Assembly (NCBI RefSeq): GCF_001648775.1
Contig: NZ_LVEJ01000021.1
Coordinates: forward strand, 61,656 to 125,655
Direction of reading: 5' to 3'
From: Pseudomonas fluorescens
GTDB lineage: Bacteria; Pseudomonadota; Gammaproteobacteria; Pseudomonadales; Pseudomonadaceae
Length of the DNA: 64,000 bases
Part shown: in pieces, positions 43,130-52,030 of the stretch
How the letters are laid out: each line of letters begins with the position of its first letter
Position numbering within the stretch: position 1 is the stretch's first letter
The notes under the pieces: generated by a model
The model's database searches: none
Seen by the model: only the letters and a program-made list of their open reading frames with translations
What the model was told of the DNA's origin: nothing
Translations under genes and position numbers: made by a program

Positions 43130-43630
43130 GTGAAAATCAACTGGGCCGAGAAACTGCGGCAAAACGTGCATCAACTGGCCGAGTCCCTGGGCAATCTGTT
43201 CGTCGAAACTTTCCACTACCTGGCGCTGTTCGCCATCGGTGCAGTGACGGCGTGGGCGGCGGTGATGGAGTTTCTCGGGATGCTCGAGGAAGGCCACATC
43301 AAGATCGATGACATTCTGCTGCTGTTCATCTATCTGGAACTGGGGGCGATGGTCGGGATTTACTTCAAGACCAACCACATGCCGGTGCGCTTCCTGATCT
43401 ACGTGGCGATCACCGCGCTGACCCGTCTGCTGATTTCCAACGTCTCGCACCACAACCCGCCGGACATGGGCATCATCTACCTGTGCGGCGGGATTCTGCT
43501 GCTGGCGTTCTCGATTCTGGTGGTGCGTTACGCCTCGTCACAATTTCCTTCGGTGAAGATCGAGAAACCGCAGCGCAAACTCGGTGCCGGTTCCAGCGAG
43601 CATCCTGAAGTCGAGAAAGGCGAGCTTTAA
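43130..43630 (+). CDS. psiE: PsiE family membrane protein
   Basis: A 166-residue inner-membrane protein of the phosphate-starvation-inducible PsiE family. Four hydrophobic segments are visible (about 28-50, 58-80, 86-102 and 112-135) with the motif LLLFIYLELGAMV. A GTG start at 43130 follows AAGGAA. Its end overlaps the convergent DUF3509 gene by four bases. Whether PhoB controls it cannot be shown here; a direct repeat upstream is noted separately. Confidence 0.88.
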   Translation: MKINWAEKLRQNVHQLAESLGNLFVETFHYLALFAIGAVTAWAAVMEFLGMLEEGHIKIDDILLLFIYLELGAMVGIYFKTNHMPVRFLIYVAITALTRLLISNVSHHNPPDMGIIYLCGGILLLAFSILVVRYASSQFPSVKIEKPQRKLGAGSSEHPEVEKGEL

Positions 43631-43944
43631 AGCCCGGCCGCAGGTCGGGGCTGGCTGCTGACGCGTGGCGGTGGCGGGGTGATCCCGTTGCCGCTGGTCA
43701 TCGCTTCGAGGATCGCCATGGCGCTGTGGCCTTGTTCGATGGCGATGCCGAATTGAATGCTTTGCACCAGTCGCTTGAGGCGTGCGGGGTCATTGCGCTG
43801 TTCGGCGCTGATCATGCGTTTGGCCACGATGTGGCCGCTGTTGGACAGGGTCAGCATGATGCTGCCGTCCAGGCCCTGAATGCTCAGGTTGATCTGATAG
43901 TCCGGCGCGAAGGCATCGGTAATGATCTGAAAAGGATTGTCCAT
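43627..43944 (-). CDS. DUF3509 family protein
   Basis: A 105-residue protein typical of Pseudomonas DUF3509 members: DNPFQIITDAFAPDYQINLS, then an SNSGHIVAKRMIS strand and a helix AILEAM. A proline-rich tail (TPPPPRVSSQPRP) follows. No function is known. It is convergent with psiE, with a four-base overlap. Confidence 0.88.
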   Translation of the reverse strand: MDNPFQIITDAFAPDYQINLSIQGLDGSIMLTLSNSGHIVAKRMISAEQRNDPARLKRLVQSIQFGIAIEQGHSAMAILEAMTSGNGITPPPPRVSSQPRPAAGL

Positions 43945-44119
43945 GATGCGTCACCGCCTGATTGAACGTGCAGTTGTTGACCGGCCGTAATCGGGTTGGT
44001 TCGCCAAACCGGATCACTGGCATCTCGTTCGCTGAGGTATGCAATCTCCGTTTGCCTCATCAGGGATGTAGCAAGGGGCATGCCGGGAACATTGTCGAAC
44101 AATGAACACGGGGATAAAA

Positions 44120-44148
44120 AAGGCGAGCCATGGGGCTCGCCTTTTTTA
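44120..44148. terminator. Bidirectional terminator before the serine transporter gene end
   Basis: AGGCGAGCC-ATG-GGGCTCGCCT stem with A run on the left and T run on the right. It can end the minus-strand transporter transcript. Confidence 0.88.
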
Positions 44149-44159
44149 ATGGCCCGTTT

Positions 44160-45461
44160 TCAGGGCAGAACCAGGTAGATGATCGCTGACAGTGCAATCA
44201 GACCGATCAACACCACAAACACGTTGGATACCTGACCCGAATACTGGCGCAAGGCTGGCACGCGACGGATGGCGTACATCGGCATCAAGAACAGCAGGCA
44301 GGCAATCACCGGCCCACCGAACGCCTCGATCATCCCGAGGATGCTCGGGTTGAACGTCGCCACGGCCCAGCAACTGAGAATCATGAACACGGCGGTTGCG
44401 CGGTTCAGCCAGCTCGCCGACATCACCCGGCCGCGGCTGCGCAGGCTTTTCACGATCATGCCCTGAAAACCTTCGCTGGCACCGATGTAGTGGCCGAGGA
44501 AGGATTTGGTGATCGCCACCAGCGCGATCAGCGGCGCGGCGTACGCGATGACCGGGGTCTGGAAGTGGTTGGCCAGGTACGACAGGATCGAAATGTTCTG
44601 CGCCTTGGCGGCCGCCAGATCCGCCGGCGACAACGCCAGCACGCAGCTGAAGCAGAAGAACATCACCGTGACGACCATCATGCCGTGCGCCATGGCGAGG
44701 ATGCCGCTGCTCTTGCGTTCGGCCTGATCGCCGTAACGCTGTTTTTGATCAACGGCAAACGCGGAAATGATCGGCGAATGGTTGAACGAGAACACCATCA
44801 CCGGGATTGCCAGCCACAGCGTCTTGAGAAAATCAGACATTGGCATCGCGTCTTTGGCGCTGGCGAAAAACGCGCCGTTCCAGTTTGGAATCAGGCTGAG
44901 CGCGAGCAGCAGCAACGCGGCAACAAACGGATAAACCAGCACGCTCATGGCTTTGACGATCACGCTCTGACCGCAGCGAACTATCGCCATCAAACCGAGG
45001 ATCAACACCAGCGAGAGGATCGCCCGTGGCGGCGGGGCGATGTGCAGTTGGTGTTCAAGGAAACTGCTCAGGGTGTTGGTCAACGCCACGCTGTACACCA
45101 GCAGGATCGGGAAGATCGCGAAGAAATACAGCAGCGTGATCAGCTTGCCGGCACCGATGCCGAAGTGTTCTTCAACCACTTCGGTGATGTCCCCGGAACG
45201 TCCGGACAAGACGAAACGGGTCAGGCCACGGTGAGCGAAAAACGTCATCGGGAAAGCCAGCACGGCGAGAATCAGCAACGGCCAGAAGCCACCGACACCG
45301 GCGTTGATCGGCAGGAACAACGTCCCGGCACCGATGGCCGTGCCATACAGGCCGAGCATCCAGGTGGTGTCGAATTTGCTCCAGCCCGTGTGGGCCGTTT
45401 CGGTATTGCGTGTGCGATTTACAGCGGGATTTTCGGCAGCAGGTGTACGTACATCGGTCAT
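44160..45461 (-). CDS. Serine/threonine transporter, HAAAP family
   Basis: Inner-membrane amino-acid symporter of the SdaC/HAAAP type, 433 residues with eleven likely membrane helices. Helix 1 contains YGTAIGAGTLFLPINAG, the family signature, and the middle holds MVFSFNHSPIISAF. It is cotranscribed behind the serine deaminase gene, so the substrate is most likely L-serine. ATG 45461 has GAGG upstream; the longer frame starts in the intergenic gap. Confidence 0.9.
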   Translation of the reverse strand: MTDVRTPAAENPAVNRTRNTETAHTGWSKFDTTWMLGLYGTAIGAGTLFLPINAGVGGFWPLLILAVLAFPMTFFAHRGLTRFVLSGRSGDITEVVEEHFGIGAGKLITLLYFFAIFPILLVYSVALTNTLSSFLEHQLHIAPPPRAILSLVLILGLMAIVRCGQSVIVKAMSVLVYPFVAALLLLALSLIPNWNGAFFASAKDAMPMSDFLKTLWLAIPVMVFSFNHSPIISAFAVDQKQRYGDQAERKSSGILAMAHGMMVVTVMFFCFSCVLALSPADLAAAKAQNISILSYLANHFQTPVIAYAAPLIALVAITKSFLGHYIGASEGFQGMIVKSLRSRGRVMSASWLNRATAVFMILSCWAVATFNPSILGMIEAFGGPVIACLLFLMPMYAIRRVPALRQYSGQVSNVFVVLIGLIALSAIIYLVLP

Positions 45462-45547
45462 CGGTATCGCCTCGTTATTATTTTTGCTCGGGCTCACGGT
45501 TGGCAGACCGTCGAATGCGGTCTGCCGGGGCGGTCAGGGAATGCGCG

Positions 45548-46924
45548 TCAGCACTCCACCCAGTTCACAGCCAGGCCGCCCCGTGAAGTCTCTTTGTATT
45601 TGTCGTGCATGTCGGCGCCGGTATCGCGCATGGTGCGGATGACCCGGTCGAGGGAAATGAAGTGGTTGCCGTCACCGCGCAGGGCCATTTGCGTGGCATT
45701 GATCGCTTTCACCGCAGCGATGGCGTTGCGCTCGATGCACGGCACTTGCACCAGGCCACCGACCGGGTCGCAGGTCAGGCCAAGGTTGTGTTCCAGGCCG
45801 ATTTCGGCGGCGTTTTCCAGTTGCTCCGGGGTGGCGCCGAGCACGTCGGCCAGGCCGGCAGCGGCCATCGCGCAGGCCGAACCGACTTCACCTTGACAGC
45901 CAACTTCGGCGCCGGAGATCGAGGCATTTTTCTTACACAGAATGCCGACGGCGGCCGCGCCCAGGAAGAAAGCGACGACATCATCGTCAGACGCCTCCGG
46001 ATTGAATTTCATGTAGTAGTGCAGCACCGCCGGAATGATCCCCGCTGCACCGTTGGTCGGTGCGGTGACCATACGCCCGCCTGCGGCGTTTTCTTCGTTG
46101 ACGGCGAGGGCAAACAGGTTGACCCATTCCATCGCCGACAGCGTTGAACTGATCACGTTTGGTTTGCCGATTTCCAACAGGCTGCGGTGCAATTTCGCCG
46201 CACGGCGCGGCACATTCAGACCACCGGGCAGGATGCCTTCGTGGCGCAGACCCTGTTCGACGCATTCACGCATCACCGACCAGATGTGCAGCAAACCCTG
46301 ACGGATTTCTGCGTCAGTGCGCCACGCGCGCTCGTTGGCCATCATCAGTTCGGACACGCGCAGGTTGTGCTGTTTGCACAGCGCCAGCAATTGTGCGGCG
46401 CTGGAAAAGTCGTACGGCAACACCACGTCGCCGGCCGGAGCCACACCGGACTCGGCTTCGGCCGCTTCGATGATGAAACCGCCGCCGACCGAGTAGTACG
46501 TTTGTTCGAACAGCTCGGCGCTTTCGCCAAAGGCTGTCAGCGACATGGCGTTGGGGTGGTAGGGCAGGCTCTCGTCCAGCAGCAGGAGATCGCGCTGCCA
46601 GTTGAAGGCAATGTCTCGTTGCCCGGCGAGCGACAGTTGGCCTGTCTCGCGCAGTTGCTGGATGCGTGGATCGATGGTCGACGGATCGATGCTGTCCGGC
46701 CATTCGCCCATCAGGCCCATGACCGTGGCGCGGTCGGTGGCATGGCCGACGCCAGTGGCCGACAGCGAGCCGTATAAACGGATTTCCACACGCCGCACAT
46801 CGTTCAACAGATGCTGATCGATCAGCGCCTGAGCGAAGGTCGCGGCGGCACGCATCGGGCCGACGGTGTGGGAGCTGGACGGACCGATACCGACTTTGAA
46901 TAGATCGAAAACACTGATAGCCAT
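45548..46924 (-). CDS. L-serine ammonia-lyase
   Basis: Single-chain iron-sulfur serine deaminase (serine to pyruvate and ammonia), 458 residues. The N-terminal domain begins MAISVFDLFKVGIGPSSSHTVGPMRAA. The C-terminal domain has the cluster cysteines in CKKNASISGAEVGCQGEVGSA and the later TCDPVGGLVQVPCIERN. It stands directly before the serine transporter, forming a serine-use operon. Both sdaA and sdaB names are used in Pseudomonas, so no symbol is given. A divergent LysR gene probably regulates it. Confidence 0.93.
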   Translation of the reverse strand: MAISVFDLFKVGIGPSSSHTVGPMRAAATFAQALIDQHLLNDVRRVEIRLYGSLSATGVGHATDRATVMGLMGEWPDSIDPSTIDPRIQQLRETGQLSLAGQRDIAFNWQRDLLLLDESLPYHPNAMSLTAFGESAELFEQTYYSVGGGFIIEAAEAESGVAPAGDVVLPYDFSSAAQLLALCKQHNLRVSELMMANERAWRTDAEIRQGLLHIWSVMRECVEQGLRHEGILPGGLNVPRRAAKLHRSLLEIGKPNVISSTLSAMEWVNLFALAVNEENAAGGRMVTAPTNGAAGIIPAVLHYYMKFNPEASDDDVVAFFLGAAAVGILCKKNASISGAEVGCQGEVGSACAMAAAGLADVLGATPEQLENAAEIGLEHNLGLTCDPVGGLVQVPCIERNAIAAVKAINATQMALRGDGNHFISLDRVIRTMRDTGADMHDKYKETSRGGLAVNWVEC

Positions 46925-46948
46925 GCTAAACCCTTACAAGCAATGGAG

Positions 46949-47014
46949 TAGGACTCGCTGCCATTTTTTGTAGGACAAGCGCAATGTCGGCGATACTGCC
47001 TACCTCGGTCCTAC
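46949..47014. promoter_or_regulatory. TAGGAC repeats in the serine operon control region
   Basis: TAGGAC at 46949 and 46971 (22 bases apart, two helical turns), then GTCCTA inverted at 47008. The arms GTAGGAC (46970) and GTCCTAC (47008) are a 7-bp inverted pair. This may be the site of the divergent LysR regulator. Confidence 0.4.
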
Positions 47015-47059
47015 GTGACTAACGAAATTTCCTAAGTAAGCCTTTAGCAGGACTAAACG

Positions 47060-48007
47060 ATGAGTCGTCAATTGCATGCCCAGACCTACGTCTGGCTGCA
47101 GGTGTTTTCCTGTGCCGCGCGGCACCTGTCGTTCACCCGTTGTGCGGAAGAACTGCACATCACCCCGGGGGCGGTCAGCCAGCAGATTCGCCAACTGGAG
47201 GAACGCCTCGGTTTTCGTCTGTTTCACCGGCGGGCTCGCGGTGTTGAACTGAGCGCCGAAGGGCAGCGGCTGGCGATTACCGTCAATGAGGCGTACGGCA
47301 GCATCGATGCCGAATTGCGTCGGCTCGACGCCGGAATGATCAGCGGTATTTTGCGCGTACGCTCGATTCCGTCGTTCCTCAGCAAGTGGCTGACGCCGCG
47401 GTTGCCGCGCCTGCAACAGCGCTATCCGGACATTCAGCTGCGGCTGGTTGCCGAGGACAGCAGTGTGCCGTTGCACGAAGGTGACTTCGATCTGGCGATT
47501 GATCTGAACGACGGCAGTTACCCGGGATTGTTATCCACAGCCTTGCTCGACGAGCAGATTTTCCCGGTGTGTGCGCCGAGCCTGTTGCGTGGGCGCCCGC
47601 CGCTGCATGGGCCGGCGGATCTGGTGCATTTTCCACTGTTGCACGACATCACCGCCTGGCGTGGCAGTTATGAATACGCGGAGTGGGAATTCTATTTAAA
47701 CGCGATCGGCTTCGACGGCGCCGACGTGCGGCGCGGGCATACCTTCAATCGCAATCACCTGACCATCGAAGCGGCGATTGCCGGCATGGGCGTGGCGATT
47801 GCCCGGCGTACATTGCTCAACGATGAGCTGGAGCGAGGCACGTTGATTGTGCCGTTCGGCCTGTCGGTACCGAATCACAAACGTTACGTGTTGCTGTATG
47901 CGCCGGGGGCGTTGAGCCATCCGGGCGTGCGTGCGGTGCATGATTGGCTGGTCGAAGAGGCGGGGATTTTTCGCGGTTTGCATCCGTTGAATGACGGGCA
48001 ATTGTGA
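47060..48007 (+). CDS. LysR-family regulator of the serine operon
   Basis: LysR regulator of 315 residues in the GcvA/DsdC branch: helix-turn-helix LSFTRCAEELHITPGAVSQQIRQLE at about 22-46 and a substrate-binding domain from about residue 95. The gene is divergent from the serine ammonia-lyase gene with a 135-base gap containing repeated TAGGAC sequences. Its likely role is control of serine uptake and deamination; the effector is not known. Confidence 0.88.
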   Translation: MSRQLHAQTYVWLQVFSCAARHLSFTRCAEELHITPGAVSQQIRQLEERLGFRLFHRRARGVELSAEGQRLAITVNEAYGSIDAELRRLDAGMISGILRVRSIPSFLSKWLTPRLPRLQQRYPDIQLRLVAEDSSVPLHEGDFDLAIDLNDGSYPGLLSTALLDEQIFPVCAPSLLRGRPPLHGPADLVHFPLLHDITAWRGSYEYAEWEFYLNAIGFDGADVRRGHTFNRNHLTIEAAIAGMGVAIARRTLLNDELERGTLIVPFGLSVPNHKRYVLLYAPGALSHPGVRAVHDWLVEEAGIFRGLHPLNDGQL

Positions 48008-48206
48008 GCAAATTTTGCTGGGTTGCAAGGCGACCCGACTCCCGACCTTACCAGTGCTTTGCTCGGTTGTCCGGCTTTTTTTGCGAATGAATATTTATCT
48101 TTTTTCAGGGGTTGAAATGTTCGGCGGTCGGGCCGATTGTTGTAACCAAGGGGTCAGGAAATTCAATTCAGGCCCCTCGCGAGCTAGCTGAAATAAGGGA
48201 TGAACT

Positions 48207-48614
48207 ATGCAAATCCAAGTCAACAGCGATAACCATGTTCAAGGCAGTAAACGACTGGAGGAGTGGGTACGTACAACCATTGAGAGCACGCTCGACCGTT
48301 ATGAAGAAGACCTGACCCGTGTCGAAGTCCACCTGAGCGACGAGAACGGTGACAAACCAGGTCCCCATGACTTGCGCTGCCAACTGGAAGCGCGGCCAAA
48401 AGGCCATCAACCGATTTCCGTGACCCATAAAGCCGATTCGCTGGAACAGGCAATCGACGGCGCTGCCGAAAAACTCGAGCACGCACTGGAGCACCTTTTC
48501 GGCAAACTGCGAGGTAAACCACGTGCCGCTGTGGTGCCATTCACCGGCAAGGCCAACGACAAGCTGTTGGCGGAAGAATTTGACGAGAATGAACAGGCAG
48601 CGATCAACAGTTGA
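48207..48614 (+). CDS. HPF/RaiA family ribosome-associated protein
   Basis: A 135-residue protein of the ribosome hibernation / translation-inhibitor fold. It shows the beta-alpha-beta pattern with RLEEWVRTTIESTLDRYEEDLTRVEVHLSDENG, and the basic GKLRGKPR end of the domain. An acidic tail (about 110-135) follows. It is not next to rpoN, where the canonical hpf lies, so it is a paralogue. It is a single gene with a strong terminator. Confidence 0.87.
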   Translation: MQIQVNSDNHVQGSKRLEEWVRTTIESTLDRYEEDLTRVEVHLSDENGDKPGPHDLRCQLEARPKGHQPISVTHKADSLEQAIDGAAEKLEHALEHLFGKLRGKPRAAVVPFTGKANDKLLAEEFDENEQAAINS

Positions 48615-48643
48615 TACGCTGATTTAATAAGCCAACCAATGAG

Positions 48644-48675
48644 AACGGGCCTGCGAAAGCAGGCCCGTTTTTGTT
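48644..48675 (+). terminator. Intrinsic terminator after the HPF-like gene
   Basis: AACGGGCCTGC-GAAA-GCAGGCCCGTT stem with GNRA loop and five T. Confidence 0.93.
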
Positions 48676-48710
48676 TGTGGCGGAATTTTGCGCAAGGCAC
48701 AAGAGCGCGG

Positions 48711-48981
48711 CCCCTCACCCCAGCCCTCTCCCGGAGGGAGAGGGGGCCGACCGAGTCGTAATGCGGAGTACATCGACCTGAAAGACCGACTCGATTATGG
48801 ATTCGGCAAAGCAGAATCAGGTCGGCGTGCCTCGCAAGCATCTCCCAATCAGTTCCTCCTCTCTCCGGGAGAGCGCTGACCGAGTCGGTTATGGATTCAG
48901 CCCAATAATTTCAGGTCGGTGTATTTCTGAAGCATCCCCCAATCAGTCCCCTCTCCCTTTGGGAGAGGGTTAGGGTGAGGG
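48711..48981. repeat. Long palindromic repeat array
   Basis: Arms CCCTCACCCCAGCCCTCTCC and GGGAGAGGGTTAGGGTGAGG frame two tandem copies of a core with ATCGACCTGAAA, GATTATGGATTCGGC-like and CAATCAGT stretches. The array fills the gap between the HPF-like and DUF559 genes and supplies the last codons of the DUF559 gene. Confidence 0.85.
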
Positions 48982-49338
48982 CATTTTTTGATTCGCCGCA
49001 ATTCTTATGATCTGCTCTAGCACATCGTCCATCTGCTGCATCACCTCCAGATTAGTGAAACGCACGACTTCAATGCCTTTTTGATGCAGATAGCGTGTCC
49101 TGCGCTGGTCGTGAATCACTCCCGGCGTTTCATAGTGCTGACCGCCATCCAGCTCAATCGCCAGTTTCAGCTCAGCACAGTAAAAATCCAGCACGTAAGG
49201 CGGACACGGAAACTGCCGACGAAATTTCAGATTGGCGATTTGGCGAGAGCGGATTTTTTGCCAGAGCAGGTATTCGCAGTCGGTTTGGTTAACGCGTAAA
49301 TGGCGGGCGAATTGGGCGAGGGTAGGGCGAGTTTGCAT
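48970..49338 (-). CDS. DUF559 endonuclease-domain protein
   Basis: A 122-residue protein of the DUF559 / Vsr-like PD-(D/E)XK group. The nuclease core is visible as FRRQFPCPPYVLDFYCAELKLAIELDGGQHY, with the Asp of VLDF and the E-x-D of AIELDGG, followed by YLHQKGIEVVRFTN. It is short and carries no other domain. It is bracketed on both sides by the same long palindromic repeats, and its last residues (MPSP) are encoded by the repeat. The cell function is unknown. Confidence 0.87.
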   Translation of the reverse strand: MQTRPTLAQFARHLRVNQTDCEYLLWQKIRSRQIANLKFRRQFPCPPYVLDFYCAELKLAIELDGGQHYETPGVIHDQRRTRYLHQKGIEVVRFTNLEVMQQMDDVLEQIIRIAANQKMPSP

Positions 49339-49386
49339 GCTTCACGATCCTTGTGAAGTGGGTTGGATATTTCACTGTAGCCGAGA

Positions 49387-49564
49387 ACCCTCACCCCAGC
49401 CCTCTCCCAGAGGGAGAGGGGGCCGACCGAGGTGTCTTGCGGGCTACATCGACCTGAAAAACCGAGTCGATTATGGATTCGGCAAAGCGGTTTCAGGTCG
49501 GCGTACCTCGCAAGCATCCCCCAATCAGTCCCCTCTCCCTCAGGGAGAGGGCTAGGGTGAGGGG
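49387..49564. repeat. Long palindromic repeat, single unit
   Basis: CCCTCACCCCAGCCCTCTCC opens and GGGAGAGGGCTAGGGTGAGG closes the unit. The core shares ATCGACCTGAAA, GATTATGGATTCGGCAAAGC and CCCCAATCAGTCCC with the array at 48711. Confidence 0.87.
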
Positions 49565-49575
49565 CTTCTCAATCC

Positions 49576-51909
49576 TCAGAACGCTACAGAAGTCTGCACA
49601 TAAACCGTGCGCGGTTCCCCGACATACTTGCCCTTGTTATTGTCATCAAACGAGCGCGTGAAGTACTGCGTGTTGAAGATGTTTTTCACGCCCACTGCCA
49701 CATTCAGATCCGACAATTGCGGCCCGAAGTCATACCCCGCACGGCTGCTGAACAGCATGTAGCCCGGGATCTTGCCGGTGCTGCCGTCAGCACTTTCCTT
49801 GGAGGTGTTGGCGTTGTCGGCGAACTGGTCGCTCTGGAAGCTGCTGTCCAGATTCAACTTCCACGGCCCTTCGGTGTAACCAACGCCAATCGTGCCTTTG
49901 TGTTTCGAGGAGAACGGCACACGATTGCCTTTGTTCGGCCCGTCTTCACGAATGGTCGCGTCGACATAGGCGTAGGTGGCGTAGACATCGAAACCGGCGA
50001 GCGCCGGGCTCAAGTCACCCAGCGCGTAATTGACGCTGGTCTCGATGCCTTGATGACGGGTTTCGCCACGGGCGATTACCGAGTCGTTGGTCTGGTTGCT
50101 TTCGTACTGGTTGTCGAAGTTGATCAGGAACGCGCCGATCTCCGCGCGCAACGCGCCGTTGTCATAGCGCGTGCCGAGTTCCCAGGTGCGAGCCTTCTCC
50201 GGTTTCACTTCGCCGCTGCTCACGCGGTTGGGCATCTGGCTGTATTGCACGCTGCCGAACGAACCTTCGGTGTTGGCGTACAGGTTCCAGCTGTCGGTCA
50301 GGTGATAGAGCACGTTCAGCGCCGGCAGCGCGGTGTTGTAGTCGCCCTTGTATTTGACGTTGGTCAGGTTGTTGGTCTGCTGCGACTCGATCATCTCGTA
50401 GCGCACGCCCGGGGTGATGGTCCATTTGCCGATGTCGATGCGGTCGTCGACGAAGAACGCGTTGGCTTCGGTGCCGCCACGGGTGTCGCGGTCGTTGCGG
50501 CTGGCGGTGGTCGGGTACTCGTTGCTGCTGATCGGTGTGCGATAGCGCAGCTCGTGCCCGGCTTCGTTGATGTAGCGGTAGCCGACGCCGACTTCATGAC
50601 TGGTCGGGCCGAGGTCGAAGCCTTGGGCGAAACGGGTTTCCAGGCCGCGCACCCAATACTCGCGCGGCGAGAGCGAGAGGAAGCTGCCCTGATCCAGATA
50701 ACCGCTGCGCAACGTCTTGGTGAAGAAAGTGTTGGCAGTGAATTCGCGGCGATCTTCCTGGTAGCGATAGCCGAAATTGAACATCGTGCGACGGCCCCAG
50801 AACTGGTCTTTCGGGCGCGTCGACTGATACGGATCGGCGTCGTAATCAGCGACGTTCAGACCGCCGGGCATGTCGGCCTTGCCTTCGTAATACTGGGCCA
50901 TGGCGTTGAAGCTGTTGGCCTCATCGAGCTGGTATTTGCCCTTGAGGATCAGGTCGTCGATTTCAGTGTCGCTGTGTTCGCGCCAGTCGCCGCCGCGCGT
51001 GCCGGAGTAGAGCAACGCGCCGCCGAGGCCGTTGACGTTGGTGCCGCCGGCCAGCAGGTTGGCGCTGGTCTTGAAGCCGTCATGGCTCGACGATGGGCTG
51101 GTTTCAGTCTGGAAACCGCCCTTGACCGTTGGTTCGTCCGGGATCGCCCGGGTCACGAAGTTGACCACGCCGCCGACGTTCTGCGGGCCATAACGCACTG
51201 CGCCGCCGCCACGCACGACGTCCACGGCATCCATGTTGCCCATGCTGATCGGCGCGAACGACAACTGTGGTTGGCCATAAGGCGCGAATGGCACCGGAAT
51301 GCCGTCCATCAACACCGTCGAGCGCGCGGCCAGGCGTGGATTCAAACCCCGGATGCCGAAATTCAGCGCCATGTCGTGGCTGCCGGTGCCGTTGTTTTCC
51401 GGGGCGTTGACGCCGGGGATGCGGTTGAGCACATCACGCGCCTGCGTTGCGCCTTGGCGTTCGAATTCTTCGCGGCGGATCACATCACGCGCGCCGGGAT
51501 GTTCGAAGACGTTGATCTGCGCCGCGTCACCCAGCCAGTCGCCGACGACTTTCGAGGTGTCCAGTTCCAGCGCGGTGTCAGCCGCCGGTTGCAGGCTGAA
51601 GGCGTTGTTGCCCTCGGCACGCGCTTGCAGGCCGGTGCCTTCGAGCAGTGCGTTCAAACCTTGCTCAGTCGTGTAGTTGCCTTCCAGGCCACGGCTTTGT
51701 ACGCCGCTGGTGACTTGCGAACCGAAAGAAATCAGCACCCCGGCCTCACGGCCAAACTGGTTCAGGGCATTTTCCAGCGACGACGGGGCGATGTGGTAAG
51801 CCTTGGCGTCGGCCGCCAGTGCAGCGGGCAGGCCGGCGAAGCTCAGGCTGGCGCCGAGGATGAGATTGCGCAGGCTGCGGGCCAGTGGCGTGAGGCGGGT
51901 GGGGTGCAT
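49576..51909 (-). CDS. fecA: TonB-dependent ferric dicitrate receptor with signalling domain
   Basis: Outer-membrane receptor of 777 residues. It has a signal peptide (to about 34, ending AALAA), then an STN signalling domain (about 38-110; SSLENALNQFGREAGVLISF). The plug contains MDGIPVPFAPYGQPQLSFAP and GGGAVRYGPQNVGGVVNFVT, and the 22-strand barrel ends YVQTSVAF. The plug and barrel follow E. coli FecA closely (DWREHS, YYEGKADMPGGL, NIFNTQYF). The STN domain should contact FecR to turn on FecI. No fecBCDE permease genes follow. ATG 51909 gives a proper signal peptide. Confidence 0.93.
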   Translation of the reverse strand: MHPTRLTPLARSLRNLILGASLSFAGLPAALAADAKAYHIAPSSLENALNQFGREAGVLISFGSQVTSGVQSRGLEGNYTTEQGLNALLEGTGLQARAEGNNAFSLQPAADTALELDTSKVVGDWLGDAAQINVFEHPGARDVIRREEFERQGATQARDVLNRIPGVNAPENNGTGSHDMALNFGIRGLNPRLAARSTVLMDGIPVPFAPYGQPQLSFAPISMGNMDAVDVVRGGGAVRYGPQNVGGVVNFVTRAIPDEPTVKGGFQTETSPSSSHDGFKTSANLLAGGTNVNGLGGALLYSGTRGGDWREHSDTEIDDLILKGKYQLDEANSFNAMAQYYEGKADMPGGLNVADYDADPYQSTRPKDQFWGRRTMFNFGYRYQEDRREFTANTFFTKTLRSGYLDQGSFLSLSPREYWVRGLETRFAQGFDLGPTSHEVGVGYRYINEAGHELRYRTPISSNEYPTTASRNDRDTRGGTEANAFFVDDRIDIGKWTITPGVRYEMIESQQTNNLTNVKYKGDYNTALPALNVLYHLTDSWNLYANTEGSFGSVQYSQMPNRVSSGEVKPEKARTWELGTRYDNGALRAEIGAFLINFDNQYESNQTNDSVIARGETRHQGIETSVNYALGDLSPALAGFDVYATYAYVDATIREDGPNKGNRVPFSSKHKGTIGVGYTEGPWKLNLDSSFQSDQFADNANTSKESADGSTGKIPGYMLFSSRAGYDFGPQLSDLNVAVGVKNIFNTQYFTRSFDDNNKGKYVGEPRTVYVQTSVAF

Positions 51910-52030
51910 GGTGGATGATCCTGAGAAGGTTGAATCAAGGGGGCTTTCCTTCTCTGTCACGCCAGATCTGAAAAACGGCTCATCAATTACAGATATTTTT
52001 TTGAAAGACTGCATTTGTGGCGAGGGAGCT

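Noticed and set aside
49717..51918. A 733-codon open frame on the plus strand
   Set aside because: Antisense shadow of fecA, with no family motif and low-complexity composition.
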